From an uncultured Muribaculaceae bacterium (lineage in GTDB: Bacteria; Bacteroidota; Bacteroidia; Bacteroidales; Muribaculaceae): 13,309 bases of DNA. The DNA lies in NCBI GenBank assembly GCA_910586455.1, contig CAJUHX010000010.1, positions 1 to 13,309 of the forward strand. Direction: 5' to 3'. The translations under genes and the position numbers were made by a program. The notes under the pieces were generated by a model. It was given only the letters and a program-made list of their open reading frames with translations, did no database searches and was not told where the DNA came from. Below, one piece after another: positions 1-6,011 of this stretch. Numbering within the stretch: position 1 is the stretch's first letter; every line of letters begins with the position of its first letter.

Positions 1-106
1 ACTGGGTGATAGGCAGCGACGCAAGGCCGATGATACCAAGCAGCACGATGAAGATGGATATCACCGTCGAAAGTACCGGTCGGTTAATAAAATTATCGAG
101 TTTCAT
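1..106 (-). CDS. RND efflux permease (AcrB/HAE1 type), N-terminal fragment
   Basis: Only the first 35 codons are in the window; the gene leaves through the left edge. It starts at the ATG at 106-104 with MKLDNFINRPVLSTV, followed by a hydrophobic stretch (ISIFIVLLGIIGLASLPITQ). This is the classic start of a hydrophobe/amphiphile efflux RND permease: a short cytoplasmic N-terminal helix with a F-[IV]-x-R-P-V motif, then transmembrane segment 1. In this family the trimeric inner-membrane pump uses proton flow to expel drugs, bile salts or detergents through a periplasmic adaptor and an outer-membrane channel. It lies 37 bases downstream of the adaptor gene on the same strand, so the two are very probably one operon. 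The specific substrate cannot be read from this fragment. The family call is firm and the assignment of a particular pump is not possible. Confidence 0.9.
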   Translation of the reverse strand, partial: MKLDNFINRPVLSTVISIFIVLLGIIGLASLPITQ

Positions 107-143
107 TTATATTGATATCAGTAGGTTCACAATGGATGAATTG

Positions 144-1343
144 TTATTTGCCGGCCTGTGCAGCCTGAGCTTCGCCGGCCTCGGTCTTTGCCTCGACGGG
201 TACTACAGGCATGTTGTTCTTGACCTTGCCGCCGATGCCTACGCCTTCGACAAGAATTTTGTCGCCGGCTTCGATACCTGATACGACCACGAAGTTTTTG
301 CCGTCGTTCAGGCGCTCTACCTCAATAGGATACTGTATGGCCTTGAGGGTGTCGTTGACGCTCTCCACCTTGAACACATAGCGGAGGTTCTGCAGTTCGT
401 AGGTGGCTTTCTGGGGTATTACAATGCGGTTGGTGAAGTCCTGCGGCAGGATGATGGTGCCGGTAAGACCGCTTCGGAGCAGCCCGCTGGGGTTGTCGAA
501 AATAGCGCGGGCGCTCGATGCGCCTGTGCTGGGGTTTACCACACCGCTTATGGTGGTGACCTTGCCCTCGATGCCGTACATCTGGCCGTCGCTCAGCTGC
601 AGACGTGCTGCCGGCATGGCGGCTATAATCTGAGCCTGCGAGAGGGTGCCGTTCTTGGTCATTTCAAGCAGGTCTTTTTCGGTGAAGGAGAAGTATGCGT
701 ATATTTCGGAATTGTCGCTCACGGTGGTAAGGGCGGTCGAGGGCGAAACATACGAACCCTCGCGGAAGGGAATCTGTCCTACAACGCCGTTGCTGGGGGC
801 GGTGATGGTGCAGTACGAGAGGTTTTTCTGAGCCGAAATCAGGGCTGCATTGGCCTGGGCCAGCTGGGCATTAGCGGCCGAGAGGGCGTTGGCTGCCTGC
901 TGCCATACGTAGTCGGAGATAATGTTTTTATCGAGAAGCAGTTTGTTCTGGGCTTCAGTGAGTTTGGCATTGTCAACATTTACTTTTGCAGCGTCGACAG
1001 CGGCTTTAGCCTGGTTTACGGCAGCCTGGAAGGGCACGGGGTCGAGAGTGAAAAGTACCTGGCCTTTGCGAACTACAGCACCTTCGTCAACCTTAACAGC
1101 CTGGATAGCACCGTTTACCTGAGGACGCACCTCGATATCGGTCTTACCCTGCAGGGTAGTCGGGAATTTAACGTCGAGAGTCACCGATGAAGGAGCGGCG
1201 GTTACAGCGGCAAGTTGGGGGGCCTGCTGAGCGGCCATCATGGCGGCCTGTTGCTTGGCGTCGTCGCCGCCACATGCGGCGAAAGCCACTGCGAGGCATC
1301 CGCAGAAAGCAATGCCTGAGGTCTTTAACACTTTAGTCTTCAT
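144..1343 (-). CDS. RND efflux periplasmic adaptor lipoprotein (AcrA/MexA family)
   Basis: This 399-residue membrane-fusion protein would link the inner-membrane RND pump encoded just downstream to an outer-membrane channel. The N-terminus is a lipoprotein signal (positive MKTKVLK, hydrophobic core, FAAC at 21-24), so Cys24 is the probable lipidated residue that anchors it in the periplasm. Residues about 28-52 form an Ala/Gln-rich linker. The first lipoyl half is near 62-100 (VRPQVNGAIQAVKVDEGAVVRKGQ region). An alpha-helical hairpin with Ala/Asn/Gln-rich heptads spans about 104-175. The second lipoyl half (TITAPSNGVVGQIPFREGSYV) is near 179-199. A beta-barrel and a membrane-proximal domain follow to about 370, and the protein ends in an Ala/Glu-rich tail. 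The length is normal for the family. The order adaptor then pump on one strand is the standard hae/acr layout. The transported compounds are unknown. Confidence 0.93.
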   Translation of the reverse strand: MKTKVLKTSGIAFCGCLAVAFAACGGDDAKQQAAMMAAQQAPQLAAVTAAPSSVTLDVKFPTTLQGKTDIEVRPQVNGAIQAVKVDEGAVVRKGQVLFTLDPVPFQAAVNQAKAAVDAAKVNVDNAKLTEAQNKLLLDKNIISDYVWQQAANALSAANAQLAQANAALISAQKNLSYCTITAPSNGVVGQIPFREGSYVSPSTALTTVSDNSEIYAYFSFTEKDLLEMTKNGTLSQAQIIAAMPAARLQLSDGQMYGIEGKVTTISGVVNPSTGASSARAIFDNPSGLLRSGLTGTIILPQDFTNRIVIPQKATYELQNLRYVFKVESVNDTLKAIQYPIEVERLNDGKNFVVVSGIEAGDKILVEGVGIGGKVKNNMPVVPVEAKTEAGEAQAAQAGK

Positions 1344-1446
1344 AAATTTTATATATAGTCTGTTGTAGTTTGAAATAAGATGTATGTGTAATTAATGTGT
1401 AGCCGACAGCAGTATCTGCTCGGGCTAACAGCCTGAAAACACGGTG

Positions 1447-1454
1447 CAAAATTA
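1447..1454 (-). promoter_or_regulatory. Predicted -7 box of the efflux operon
   Basis: Read on the minus strand this is TAATTTTG, a full match to the Bacteroidetes -7 consensus TAnnTTTG. It is followed by CA, as is common in this phylum. It lies about 104 bases upstream of the adaptor start codon. Transcription would begin near 1440 and leave a leader of roughly 97 bases. No convincing -33 TTTG partner was found. Confidence 0.55.
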
Positions 1455-1591
1455 CAAAAATAATCCGAAAGCTGATAGTAGAATTGGCGAAAGAATTTGC
1501 AAAAAGGTCGAAACGAACTCTTAAAATATGTTTTTCAAGATAAAATGGAGAAAAAATAGATGAAAAATTTCCTTAATTCATAAATTTTCCG

Positions 1592-1599
1592 TTACTTTG
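1592..1599 (+). promoter_or_regulatory. Predicted -7 box of acpP
   Basis: The sequence ttactttgca is a frequent Bacteroidetes variant of the -7 element (TAnnTTTG with one deviation). It lies 44 bases before the acpP ATG. Transcription would start near 1606, giving a short, A-rich leader (1606-1643) of the kind seen before highly translated genes in this phylum. There is no Shine-Dalgarno sequence. Confidence 0.55.
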
Positions 1600-1643
1600 C
1601 ACCGCGAAAATCCGAATTATAAAATTAAAAACTTAAAATTATC

Positions 1644-1877
1644 ATGTCACAAATTGCAGATCGCGTAAAAGCAATCATCGTCGACAAGCTCGGCGTAGAC
1701 GAAGCACAAGTCACTGAAACCGCATCGTTCACCTCTGACCTCGGTGCTGACTCTCTCGATACTGTAGAGCTCATTATGGAATTTGAAAAGGAATTCGGAA
1801 TCACCATTCCCGATGACAAGGCTGAAACTATCCAGACCGTAGGCGACGCCGTTGCTTACATCGAAGCAAACAAGTAA
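1644..1877 (+). CDS. acpP: Acyl carrier protein
   Basis: This small acidic protein of 77 residues carries growing acyl chains as thioesters in type II fatty acid synthesis in the cytoplasm. The hallmark motif DLGADSLDTVELIMEFE is present at about 32-48. Ser37 in the DSL triplet is the attachment site for 4'-phosphopantetheine, added by holo-ACP synthase. The four-helix pattern, the many Glu/Asp residues in helix II and the ending AVAYIEANK are all typical, and the length matches the family. The start is secure because MSQIADRVK aligns with the normal ACP N-terminus and sits 44 bases after a promoter-like box. The gene is followed after 86 bases by fabF on the same strand, a conserved pair. 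The spacer contains a strong hairpin that could adjust the ratio of the two products. Confidence 0.97.
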   Translation: MSQIADRVKAIIVDKLGVDEAQVTETASFTSDLGADSLDTVELIMEFEKEFGITIPDDKAETIQTVGDAVAYIEANK

Positions 1878-1890
1878 TCTCCATCCACAC

Positions 1891-1948
1891 TAATAACCGG
1901 CGTCGCGGCCTGAGGTAATACCTCGGGCAGGGGCGCCGGCGATTATTA
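1891..1948 (+). other. Long hairpin between acpP and fabF
   Basis: The arms 1897-1916 and 1920-1939 pair over 20 positions with only two mismatches and two G-U pairs, closed by a three-base loop (1917-1919). A further six-base A/T stem (1891-1896 with 1943-1948) can stack below it across a three-base bulge. No T-run follows, so it is not a classical intrinsic terminator. It ends 15 bases before the fabF ATG. It may act as an attenuator, an mRNA stabiliser for acpP, or a brake on fabF translation. These roles are inference; the base pairing is seen directly. Confidence 0.65.
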
Positions 1949-1963
1949 CCACATTACTATATA

Positions 1964-3229
1964 ATGGAATTAAAAAGAGTAGTTGTAACCGGCCTTGGCG
2001 CCATCAGCCCTCTGGGCAACGATGTTGAAACCACCTGGACCAACGCCAAGAACGGTGTGAGTGGCGCAGGCCCCATCACCCATTTCGATGCTTCCAAGTT
2101 CAAGACCCAGTTCGCTTGCGAAGTAAAGGATTTTGACCCAACCCAGCATTTCGACCGTAAGAAACTGCGTCAGCTCGACCTCTATGCCCAGTATGCCATC
2201 GTAGCTGCCCGTCAGGCAGTGGCAGACGCCAATCTCGAGGCTGAAGGCGCCGTGAACAAAGACCGTGTCGGTGTTATTGTTGCCGCTGGTATCGGCGGTC
2301 TGCATACATTCGAGGAAGAAGCCGGATACTATGCTCTTCACGAAGAGAACGGTCCTAAATACAATCCGTTCTTCATACCCAAGATGATTGCCGATATCGC
2401 TTCGGGCCACATCAGCATGGAGTATGGCTATCACGGCCCCAACTTCGGCACCGTAAGTGCTTGCGCATCATCGAACAACGCGCTTATCGACGCGTTCAAC
2501 CTCATACGCCTTGGCAAAGCCGACGTTATCCTCGCCGGTGGAGCCGAAGCGGCTATCTATCCCGCCGGTGTGGGCGGCTTCAACAGCATGCACGCTCTGT
2601 CGACCCGCAACGACGATCCCAAACGCGCAAGCCGCCCCTTCAGCAAGTCGCGCGACGGCTTTGTGATGGGTGAAGGCTCTGCCGTACTCGTACTCGAAGA
2701 ACTTGAACATGCACTGGCACGCGGCGCCAAGATTTACGCCGAAGTAGCCGGCGGCGGTCTGTCGGCCGATGCATACCACCTCACCGCTACCCATCCCGAA
2801 GGTCTGGGTGCAATCCTGGCTATGCGCAATGCCCTCGAAGACGCAGGCATGAAGCCCGAAGACATCGACTACATCAACGTACACGGCACCTCGACCCCCG
2901 TAGGCGACATCTCCGAAGTAAAGGCTATCGTAGAAGTATTCGGCGATGCAGCCCACAAGCTCAATATCTCGTCGACCAAGTCTATGACCGGCCATCTGCT
3001 GGGTGCCACAGGCGCTCTTGAAGCAGTATTCTCGGTGAAGGCGGTTGAAGAGGACATCGTACCTCCCACAATCAACCATGCCGTCGACGACTGCGACGAA
3101 GAAATTGACTATACCCTCAACTTTACCTTCGACGAAGCTCAGAAGCGTCCGGTTCGCGCCGCGCTCAGTAACTCGTTCGGTTTCGGCGGCCACAACGCCA
3201 CTGTAATCGTAAAGAAGTTCGAGAAGTAA
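1964..3229 (+). CDS. fabF: Beta-ketoacyl-ACP synthase II (KAS II)
   Basis: This 421-residue enzyme condenses malonyl-ACP with acyl-ACP, releasing CO2, to lengthen fatty acids in the cytoplasm. It is a thiolase-fold protein. The start MELKRVVVTGLGAISPLGND is standard for FabF. The catalytic triad is visible: Cys167 in TVSACASSNNA, His307 in NVHGTSTPVGD and His344 in SMTGHLLGATGALE, with the conserved Lys339 just before it. The C-terminal NSFGFGGHNATVIVKKF is also canonical. The length is normal for Bacteroidetes FabF. The partner acyl carrier protein is encoded immediately upstream on the same strand, and a strong hairpin follows the stop codon. A KAS I (FabB) assignment is less likely, given the acpP linkage and the overall FabF-like sequence. 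Expression probably comes from the acpP promoter, modulated by the intergenic hairpin. Confidence 0.97.
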   Translation: MELKRVVVTGLGAISPLGNDVETTWTNAKNGVSGAGPITHFDASKFKTQFACEVKDFDPTQHFDRKKLRQLDLYAQYAIVAARQAVADANLEAEGAVNKDRVGVIVAAGIGGLHTFEEEAGYYALHEENGPKYNPFFIPKMIADIASGHISMEYGYHGPNFGTVSACASSNNALIDAFNLIRLGKADVILAGGAEAAIYPAGVGGFNSMHALSTRNDDPKRASRPFSKSRDGFVMGEGSAVLVLEELEHALARGAKIYAEVAGGGLSADAYHLTATHPEGLGAILAMRNALEDAGMKPEDIDYINVHGTSTPVGDISEVKAIVEVFGDAAHKLNISSTKSMTGHLLGATGALEAVFSVKAVEEDIVPPTINHAVDDCDEEIDYTLNFTFDEAQKRPVRAALSNSFGFGGHNATVIVKKFEK

Positions 3230-3250
3230 GCATAGTCCTTAGATAATACA

Positions 3251-3298
3251 ATACAGAACGGCTGTGCCATGCGTCAGCGTGGCACAGCCGTTCTGTAT
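3251..3298 (+). terminator. fabF downstream terminator hairpin
   Basis: The arms 3251-3269 and 3280-3298 are perfect reverse complements over 19 bases, enclosing a 10-base loop. It begins 22 bases after the fabF stop. No real T-run follows on the plus strand (aaatata), so this may be a Bacteroidetes-style terminator or a 3'-end stabiliser. The fold is certain; the terminator role is inferred from its position. Confidence 0.7.
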
Positions 3299-3303
3299 AA
3301 ATA

Positions 3304-3403
3304 TAGTTGCGACGGCGGAACGCTGTCGTTCACGGACATTCCCAAAAGTATAAAGCCAAAATGCCTTCGCTTGATGAACGACGGCGGGACGCTGTCGCAA
3401 CTA
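3304..3403. repeat. REP/BIME-like or MITE-like element with 29-bp inverted termini
   Basis: The two ends, 3304-3332 and 3375-3403, are inverted copies matching at 24 of 29 positions. The outer 10 bases (tagttgcgac) and the inner 8 bases (gtcgttca) are perfect. Each end also contains an imperfect hairpin, gacggcg-gaa-cgctgtc (3311-3327) and gacggcg-gga-cgctgtc (3380-3396). As a result these cores are 17/18 identical as direct repeats as well. The central 42 bases code for nothing. A TA dinucleotide flanks both ends (3304-3305, 3402-3403). The design fits a REP pair or a short non-autonomous mobile element. No other copy is in the window. Confidence 0.65.
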
Positions 3404-3421
3404 CTAAAAACGTAAATATAT

Positions 3422-3988
3422 ATGGCAGATTTTGAAAAAGAATGGGCAAAGATGCTTGCAGGCGAGGTATATGAAGCCGGTCACCATGGCTTTCTCGAGC
3501 GCCTGATGGCTACCCGCGAGCGTCTGTGGGAGTTTAACGGACTGCGGCCCTCGATGGTCGATGAACAGCGGGCGATATTACGTGGACTATTTGGTTCGTG
3601 TGGCCAAAATATAATAGTGAATCAGCCGTTCCGCTGCGATTTCGGCTGTAATATACATGTGGGCGAAAACTTCTTTGCCAACTTCAACCTTACCGTACTC
3701 GACGAAGCCGAGGTGCGTATAGGCGATAACGCATTTATCGGGCCGAATGTAAGTATATACACGGCCTGCCATCCGCTTGATGCTCCCACGCGTAATACTT
3801 TTGCCGAGTGGGCCGAGCCGGTGACTATCGGCGACAATGTGTGGATTGGCGGCAGTGTCACCATTCTGCCGGGCGTGACCATAGGCGATAATGTTGTGAT
3901 AGGTGCGGGCTCGGTGGTATGCCGCGATTTACCATCAGATTGTGTGGCGGCGGGAAATCCTGCCCGGGTGATTAAGAACTTGCTATAA
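3422..3988 (+). CDS. Maltose/galactoside-type O-acetyltransferase (hexapeptide family)
   Basis: This 188-residue protein belongs to the left-handed beta-helix acyltransferases that move acetyl from acetyl-CoA to a sugar hydroxyl, like LacA and Maa, in the cytoplasm. Residues about 5-58 form the helical Mac domain (EWAKMLAGEVYEAG...). From about 60 onward there are hexapeptide repeats of the [LIV]-G-x-x-x-x type (IGDNAFIGPNVSI, IGDNVWIGGSVTI, IGDNVVIGAGSVV). His117 in TACHPLD is the expected catalytic base. The ending AAGNPARVIKNL is typical. The length matches the family. The gene stands alone, after a repeat-like element and before a terminator; no strong promoter box is visible, so partial read-through from fabF is possible. 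The natural acceptor sugar is unknown. The family also includes serine- and virginiamycin-acetyltransferase-like members, but the Mac domain favours the sugar branch. Confidence 0.92.
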   Translation: MADFEKEWAKMLAGEVYEAGHHGFLERLMATRERLWEFNGLRPSMVDEQRAILRGLFGSCGQNIIVNQPFRCDFGCNIHVGENFFANFNLTVLDEAEVRIGDNAFIGPNVSIYTACHPLDAPTRNTFAEWAEPVTIGDNVWIGGSVTILPGVTIGDNVVIGAGSVVCRDLPSDCVAAGNPARVIKNLL

Positions 3989-3990
3989 AA

Positions 3991-4020
3991 AATATCCGGA
4001 CCGAATCCGGCCCGGATATT
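3991..4020 (-). terminator. Intergenic terminator, T-run on minus strand
   Basis: The arms 3991-4003 and 4008-4020 pair over 13 bases with one mismatch around a four-base loop. On the minus strand the stem runs directly into a six-base T-run (ATATTTTTTAT), which makes a good intrinsic terminator for the MFS gene. On the plus strand it follows the acetyltransferase stop by two bases and lacks a T-run, so it may work less well there. It separates convergent genes. Confidence 0.8.
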
Positions 4021-4042
4021 CAATATGCGCAAGTGTTGCTGA

Positions 4043-5188
4043 TTATGCTTTGGCTTTGAGGCGCAGCGCGCAGTAGCCCAGATATAGCAGGCAGACCGAT
4101 ATTATAATCAGTGAGCCGCACTGGTTGCCTATGGCGTCGGCGCAAAGGCCCATAGCCGGTGGTATGACTGCACCGCCGAATACACCCATTATCATCAGGC
4201 CGGAAATTTCGTTTTCCTTTTCCGGGTTGGTCTTCAGAGCTTCGGAGTATATAATTGAGAAGATACTCGAACAGAAGAATCCGATAAGGCCTACGGCACA
4301 CATAATCACGGGCGCCGAGGCGGCCATGAACAGTATGGCAATAGAGGCTATGGCGGCGATGATATTGATGCGGAAGTAGGTTACGCCCGACACACGGGTG
4401 AGGAACAGGGTGCCGATGAATGCTCCCGCTGTGCGGCATACAAAGTACACGCTCGAGGCGTAGCCGGCATCCTGCACCGCGTATGCGCAACGTTCAATAA
4501 GCATTTTGGGTGCCACGATATTGGTGCCAACATCCACGCCTACAACAAAGAAGATGCCTAAGAACAGCAGGCACACGCGCTTGTCGCCCAGCAGTTTCAG
4601 CGAGGCCATTATCGACGAACCTTTTTCGGCGGGTTCTTCGTGTATGGTTGTAAACTGCAGCCACAGAGCCGACATCACGGTGATTGCGGCGAATATCGGG
4701 AAGAGATACTGCCAGTTGCCAAGGCAGTTCACCGCAAATACAGCAATAAATGGTCCGCAGAACGACGAAACTGCCTTGATTACCTGCCCTGCAGTAAGTG
4801 AGCTTGTAAGGGCGTTGCCTTTTACTACATTGGTCAGCAACGGATTGAGCGATACCTGCAGCATGGTGTTGCCGATGCCTAAAAGCAGGAAGGCGGCCAT
4901 GCAGGTGACCAGAGTGTAGCTGAAGAAGGGTATGAGCATACCTGCAATGGTAATCAGGTTGCTGAGCTGCACCATATTCTTGCGGCCTATGCGGTTCATC
5001 AGCAGGGCGCTTGGCAGCGACAGCAGCAGAAACCATATGAATACCATCGACGGTATGAATCCGGCCATGGTTTCGTTGAGGTTGAAGTCGTGCTGCACGT
5101 AGCTGGTCGATATGCCCACTACGTCGCAGAAGCCCATGATAAAGAAACCGAAAAGCACGGGCAGCAGTTGGGTGATGTTTGTTTTCAT
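4043..5188 (-). CDS. MFS sugar transporter (FucP/GlcP-like)
   Basis: This is a 381-residue integral inner-membrane carrier of the major facilitator superfamily. Hydrophobic segments recur along the whole protein (LLPVLFGFFIMGF, GFIPSMVFIWFLLLSLP, LITIAGMLIPFFSY and so on), consistent with 12 short transmembrane helices. The loop after helix 2 has NRIGRK at about 65-70, the usual motif A region. The N-terminus MKTNITQLLPVLFGFFIMGFCDVVGISTSYV resembles the Bacteroidetes sugar-proton symporters related to FucP/GlcP. It overlaps the regulator stop by one base (TGATG), so translation is probably coupled. It sits in a unit with a GH92 alpha-mannosidase, so mannose or a short mannoside is the likely substrate, by context only. 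The family call is good; the substrate is inference. Confidence 0.88.
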   Translation of the reverse strand: MKTNITQLLPVLFGFFIMGFCDVVGISTSYVQHDFNLNETMAGFIPSMVFIWFLLLSLPSALLMNRIGRKNMVQLSNLITIAGMLIPFFSYTLVTCMAAFLLLGIGNTMLQVSLNPLLTNVVKGNALTSSLTAGQVIKAVSSFCGPFIAVFAVNCLGNWQYLFPIFAAITVMSALWLQFTTIHEEPAEKGSSIMASLKLLGDKRVCLLFLGIFFVVGVDVGTNIVAPKMLIERCAYAVQDAGYASSVYFVCRTAGAFIGTLFLTRVSGVTYFRINIIAAIASIAILFMAASAPVIMCAVGLIGFFCSSIFSIIYSEALKTNPEKENEISGLMIMGVFGGAVIPPAMGLCADAIGNQCGSLIIISVCLLYLGYCALRLKAKA

Positions 5189-5919
5189 CAGTCGTTTATA
5201 AATTCGATAGAGTAAGTAAAACTGTCGGCGCGGTAAAATCCTATATTGTATTCAACCGGCATGTTGTTGACATCGAGTACAAAGCGCTTGCGCATCAGTA
5301 TTGGATCGCCTTCCGATATTTCGAGTTTCTCGGCCAGCTCGCTGTCGGCGGCGCAGGCCGAAATCATCTCTCGCGAGGTCTTTACGCGTATGCCGTAGTT
5401 GCGCTGCAGATTCTCGTAGAGAGGCATGGAGAGGTCTTCCTCGCCCGTCATGGGTATGGCGGGGTTGAAGTAGGATATGAAGTACACAAAAGGCAGGCCC
5501 GGGCGTCCGCGCAGCCGTTCGAGGCATAGTATGCGCATATCTTCCGAGGTGTGGAAGAATTCGCAGGCCTCTGTCGGTGCTTTTTTTCGCGACAGGTGCA
5601 ACTCGAAATTCTCAACTTCCATTCCCTGGATTTTCATCTCTTGCGAGAAACTCATCCAGTTGCGGGCGTTGCCCATTACTTTCAGCGGAGCTACGGTGGT
5701 GCCGTAGCTTTTCTTGCGTATGAGCAGGCCTTCCTGTACCAGGCGGTTGATTGCCTGTCGGAGTGTGTTTCGGGAAATATTCAGTTGGTGAGAAAGTTCT
5801 ATTTCGTTAGGTAGAAGCTTACCCTTCTGGTACTCTTCCTGTGAAATCAGGTGCCTCAGGAAATCTTCGGCCTGTTGGTGCAGGGGCAGGGGAGATGTAG
5901 GGTCGAGTTCAAGTTTCAT
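5188..5919 (-). CDS. GntR-family transcriptional regulator, HutC/UTRA type
   Basis: This 243-residue DNA-binding regulator has an N-terminal winged helix-turn-helix at about 10-78 (LPNEIELSHQLNISRNTLRQAINRLVQEGLLIRKKSYGTTVA). That closely follows the GntR pattern LPSERELA...SRxTVRxAL...L. Residues about 95-235 form the UTRA ligand-binding domain, with features such as ILCLERLRGRPGLPFVYFISYFNP, ILMRKRFV and VEYNIGFYRADSF. HutC-type members usually repress catabolic genes and release DNA on binding a sugar, sugar phosphate or other metabolite. The gene lies between the GH92 mannosidase and the MFS carrier, all on the minus strand, so it probably controls this block and possibly the divergent mannosidases. 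It has its own predicted promoter. The ligand is not known; a mannose-derived metabolite is a guess. GntR regulators are less usual than HTCS or SusR types for Bacteroidales glycan loci. Confidence 0.92.
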   Translation of the reverse strand: MKLELDPTSPLPLHQQAEDFLRHLISQEEYQKGKLLPNEIELSHQLNISRNTLRQAINRLVQEGLLIRKKSYGTTVAPLKVMGNARNWMSFSQEMKIQGMEVENFELHLSRKKAPTEACEFFHTSEDMRILCLERLRGRPGLPFVYFISYFNPAIPMTGEEDLSMPLYENLQRNYGIRVKTSREMISACAADSELAEKLEISEGDPILMRKRFVLDVNNMPVEYNIGFYRADSFTYSIEFIND

Positions 5920-5968
5920 TGTTCTATCTGTTTAGTTAGCTCTTGGCTTATATGTGTTCGGCGTAATG

Positions 5969-5976
5969 CAAAATTA
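5969..5976 (-). promoter_or_regulatory. Predicted -7 box of the regulator-transporter unit
   Basis: On the minus strand this reads TAATTTTG followed by CA, a full match to the Bacteroidetes consensus TAnnTTTG. It lies about 50 bases upstream of the GntR start, in the 92-base gap after the GH92 gene. The regulator and transporter could therefore be transcribed independently of GH92. No clear terminator is seen between GH92 and this promoter, so read-through is also likely. Confidence 0.55.
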
Positions 5977-6011
5977 ACTAAAAATGATGAGATATGATAT
6001 CCGTCGGGCGC

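Larger units (their letters stand above)
1344..1643. other. Divergent intergenic region between efflux operon and acpP
   Basis: This 300-base non-coding, AT-rich stretch separates two divergent units. It holds one predicted promoter for each side (1447-1454 minus, 1592-1599 plus). The roughly 97-base leader of the efflux operon contains two small inverted repeats: agcag-tat-ctgct at 1408-1420 and ggct-aac-agcc at 1423-1433. Either could be a weak leader hairpin or half of an operator, but both are short. The central part (about 1480-1585) is A/T-rich with no clear structure. I see no tRNA, small ORF or recognisable riboswitch here. Confidence 0.6.

Noticed and set aside
6..281. 91-codon plus-strand frame at the left edge
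   Set aside because: It runs antisense across the RND permease start and the adaptor C-terminus, both clear coding regions.
1408..1433. Possible riboswitch or attenuator in the leader of the efflux operon
   Set aside because: There are only two short inverted repeats of 4-5 bp, and no known aptamer pattern or overlapping terminator. Recorded only as part of the intergenic description.
2468..3193. 241-codon open frame on the minus strand inside fabF
   Set aside because: fabF carries its full catalytic triad on the plus strand. The antisense product has no family features and no promoter.
3304..3403. CRISPR array
   Set aside because: There are only two repeat units, in inverted orientation with internal hairpins, no regular spacers and no cas genes nearby.
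5978..6003. gatatgatatc-like repeat before the regulator as a GntR operator or GH92 terminator
   Set aside because: The arms are short and imperfect, in an A/T-rich background, with no second copy near the other promoters of the block.
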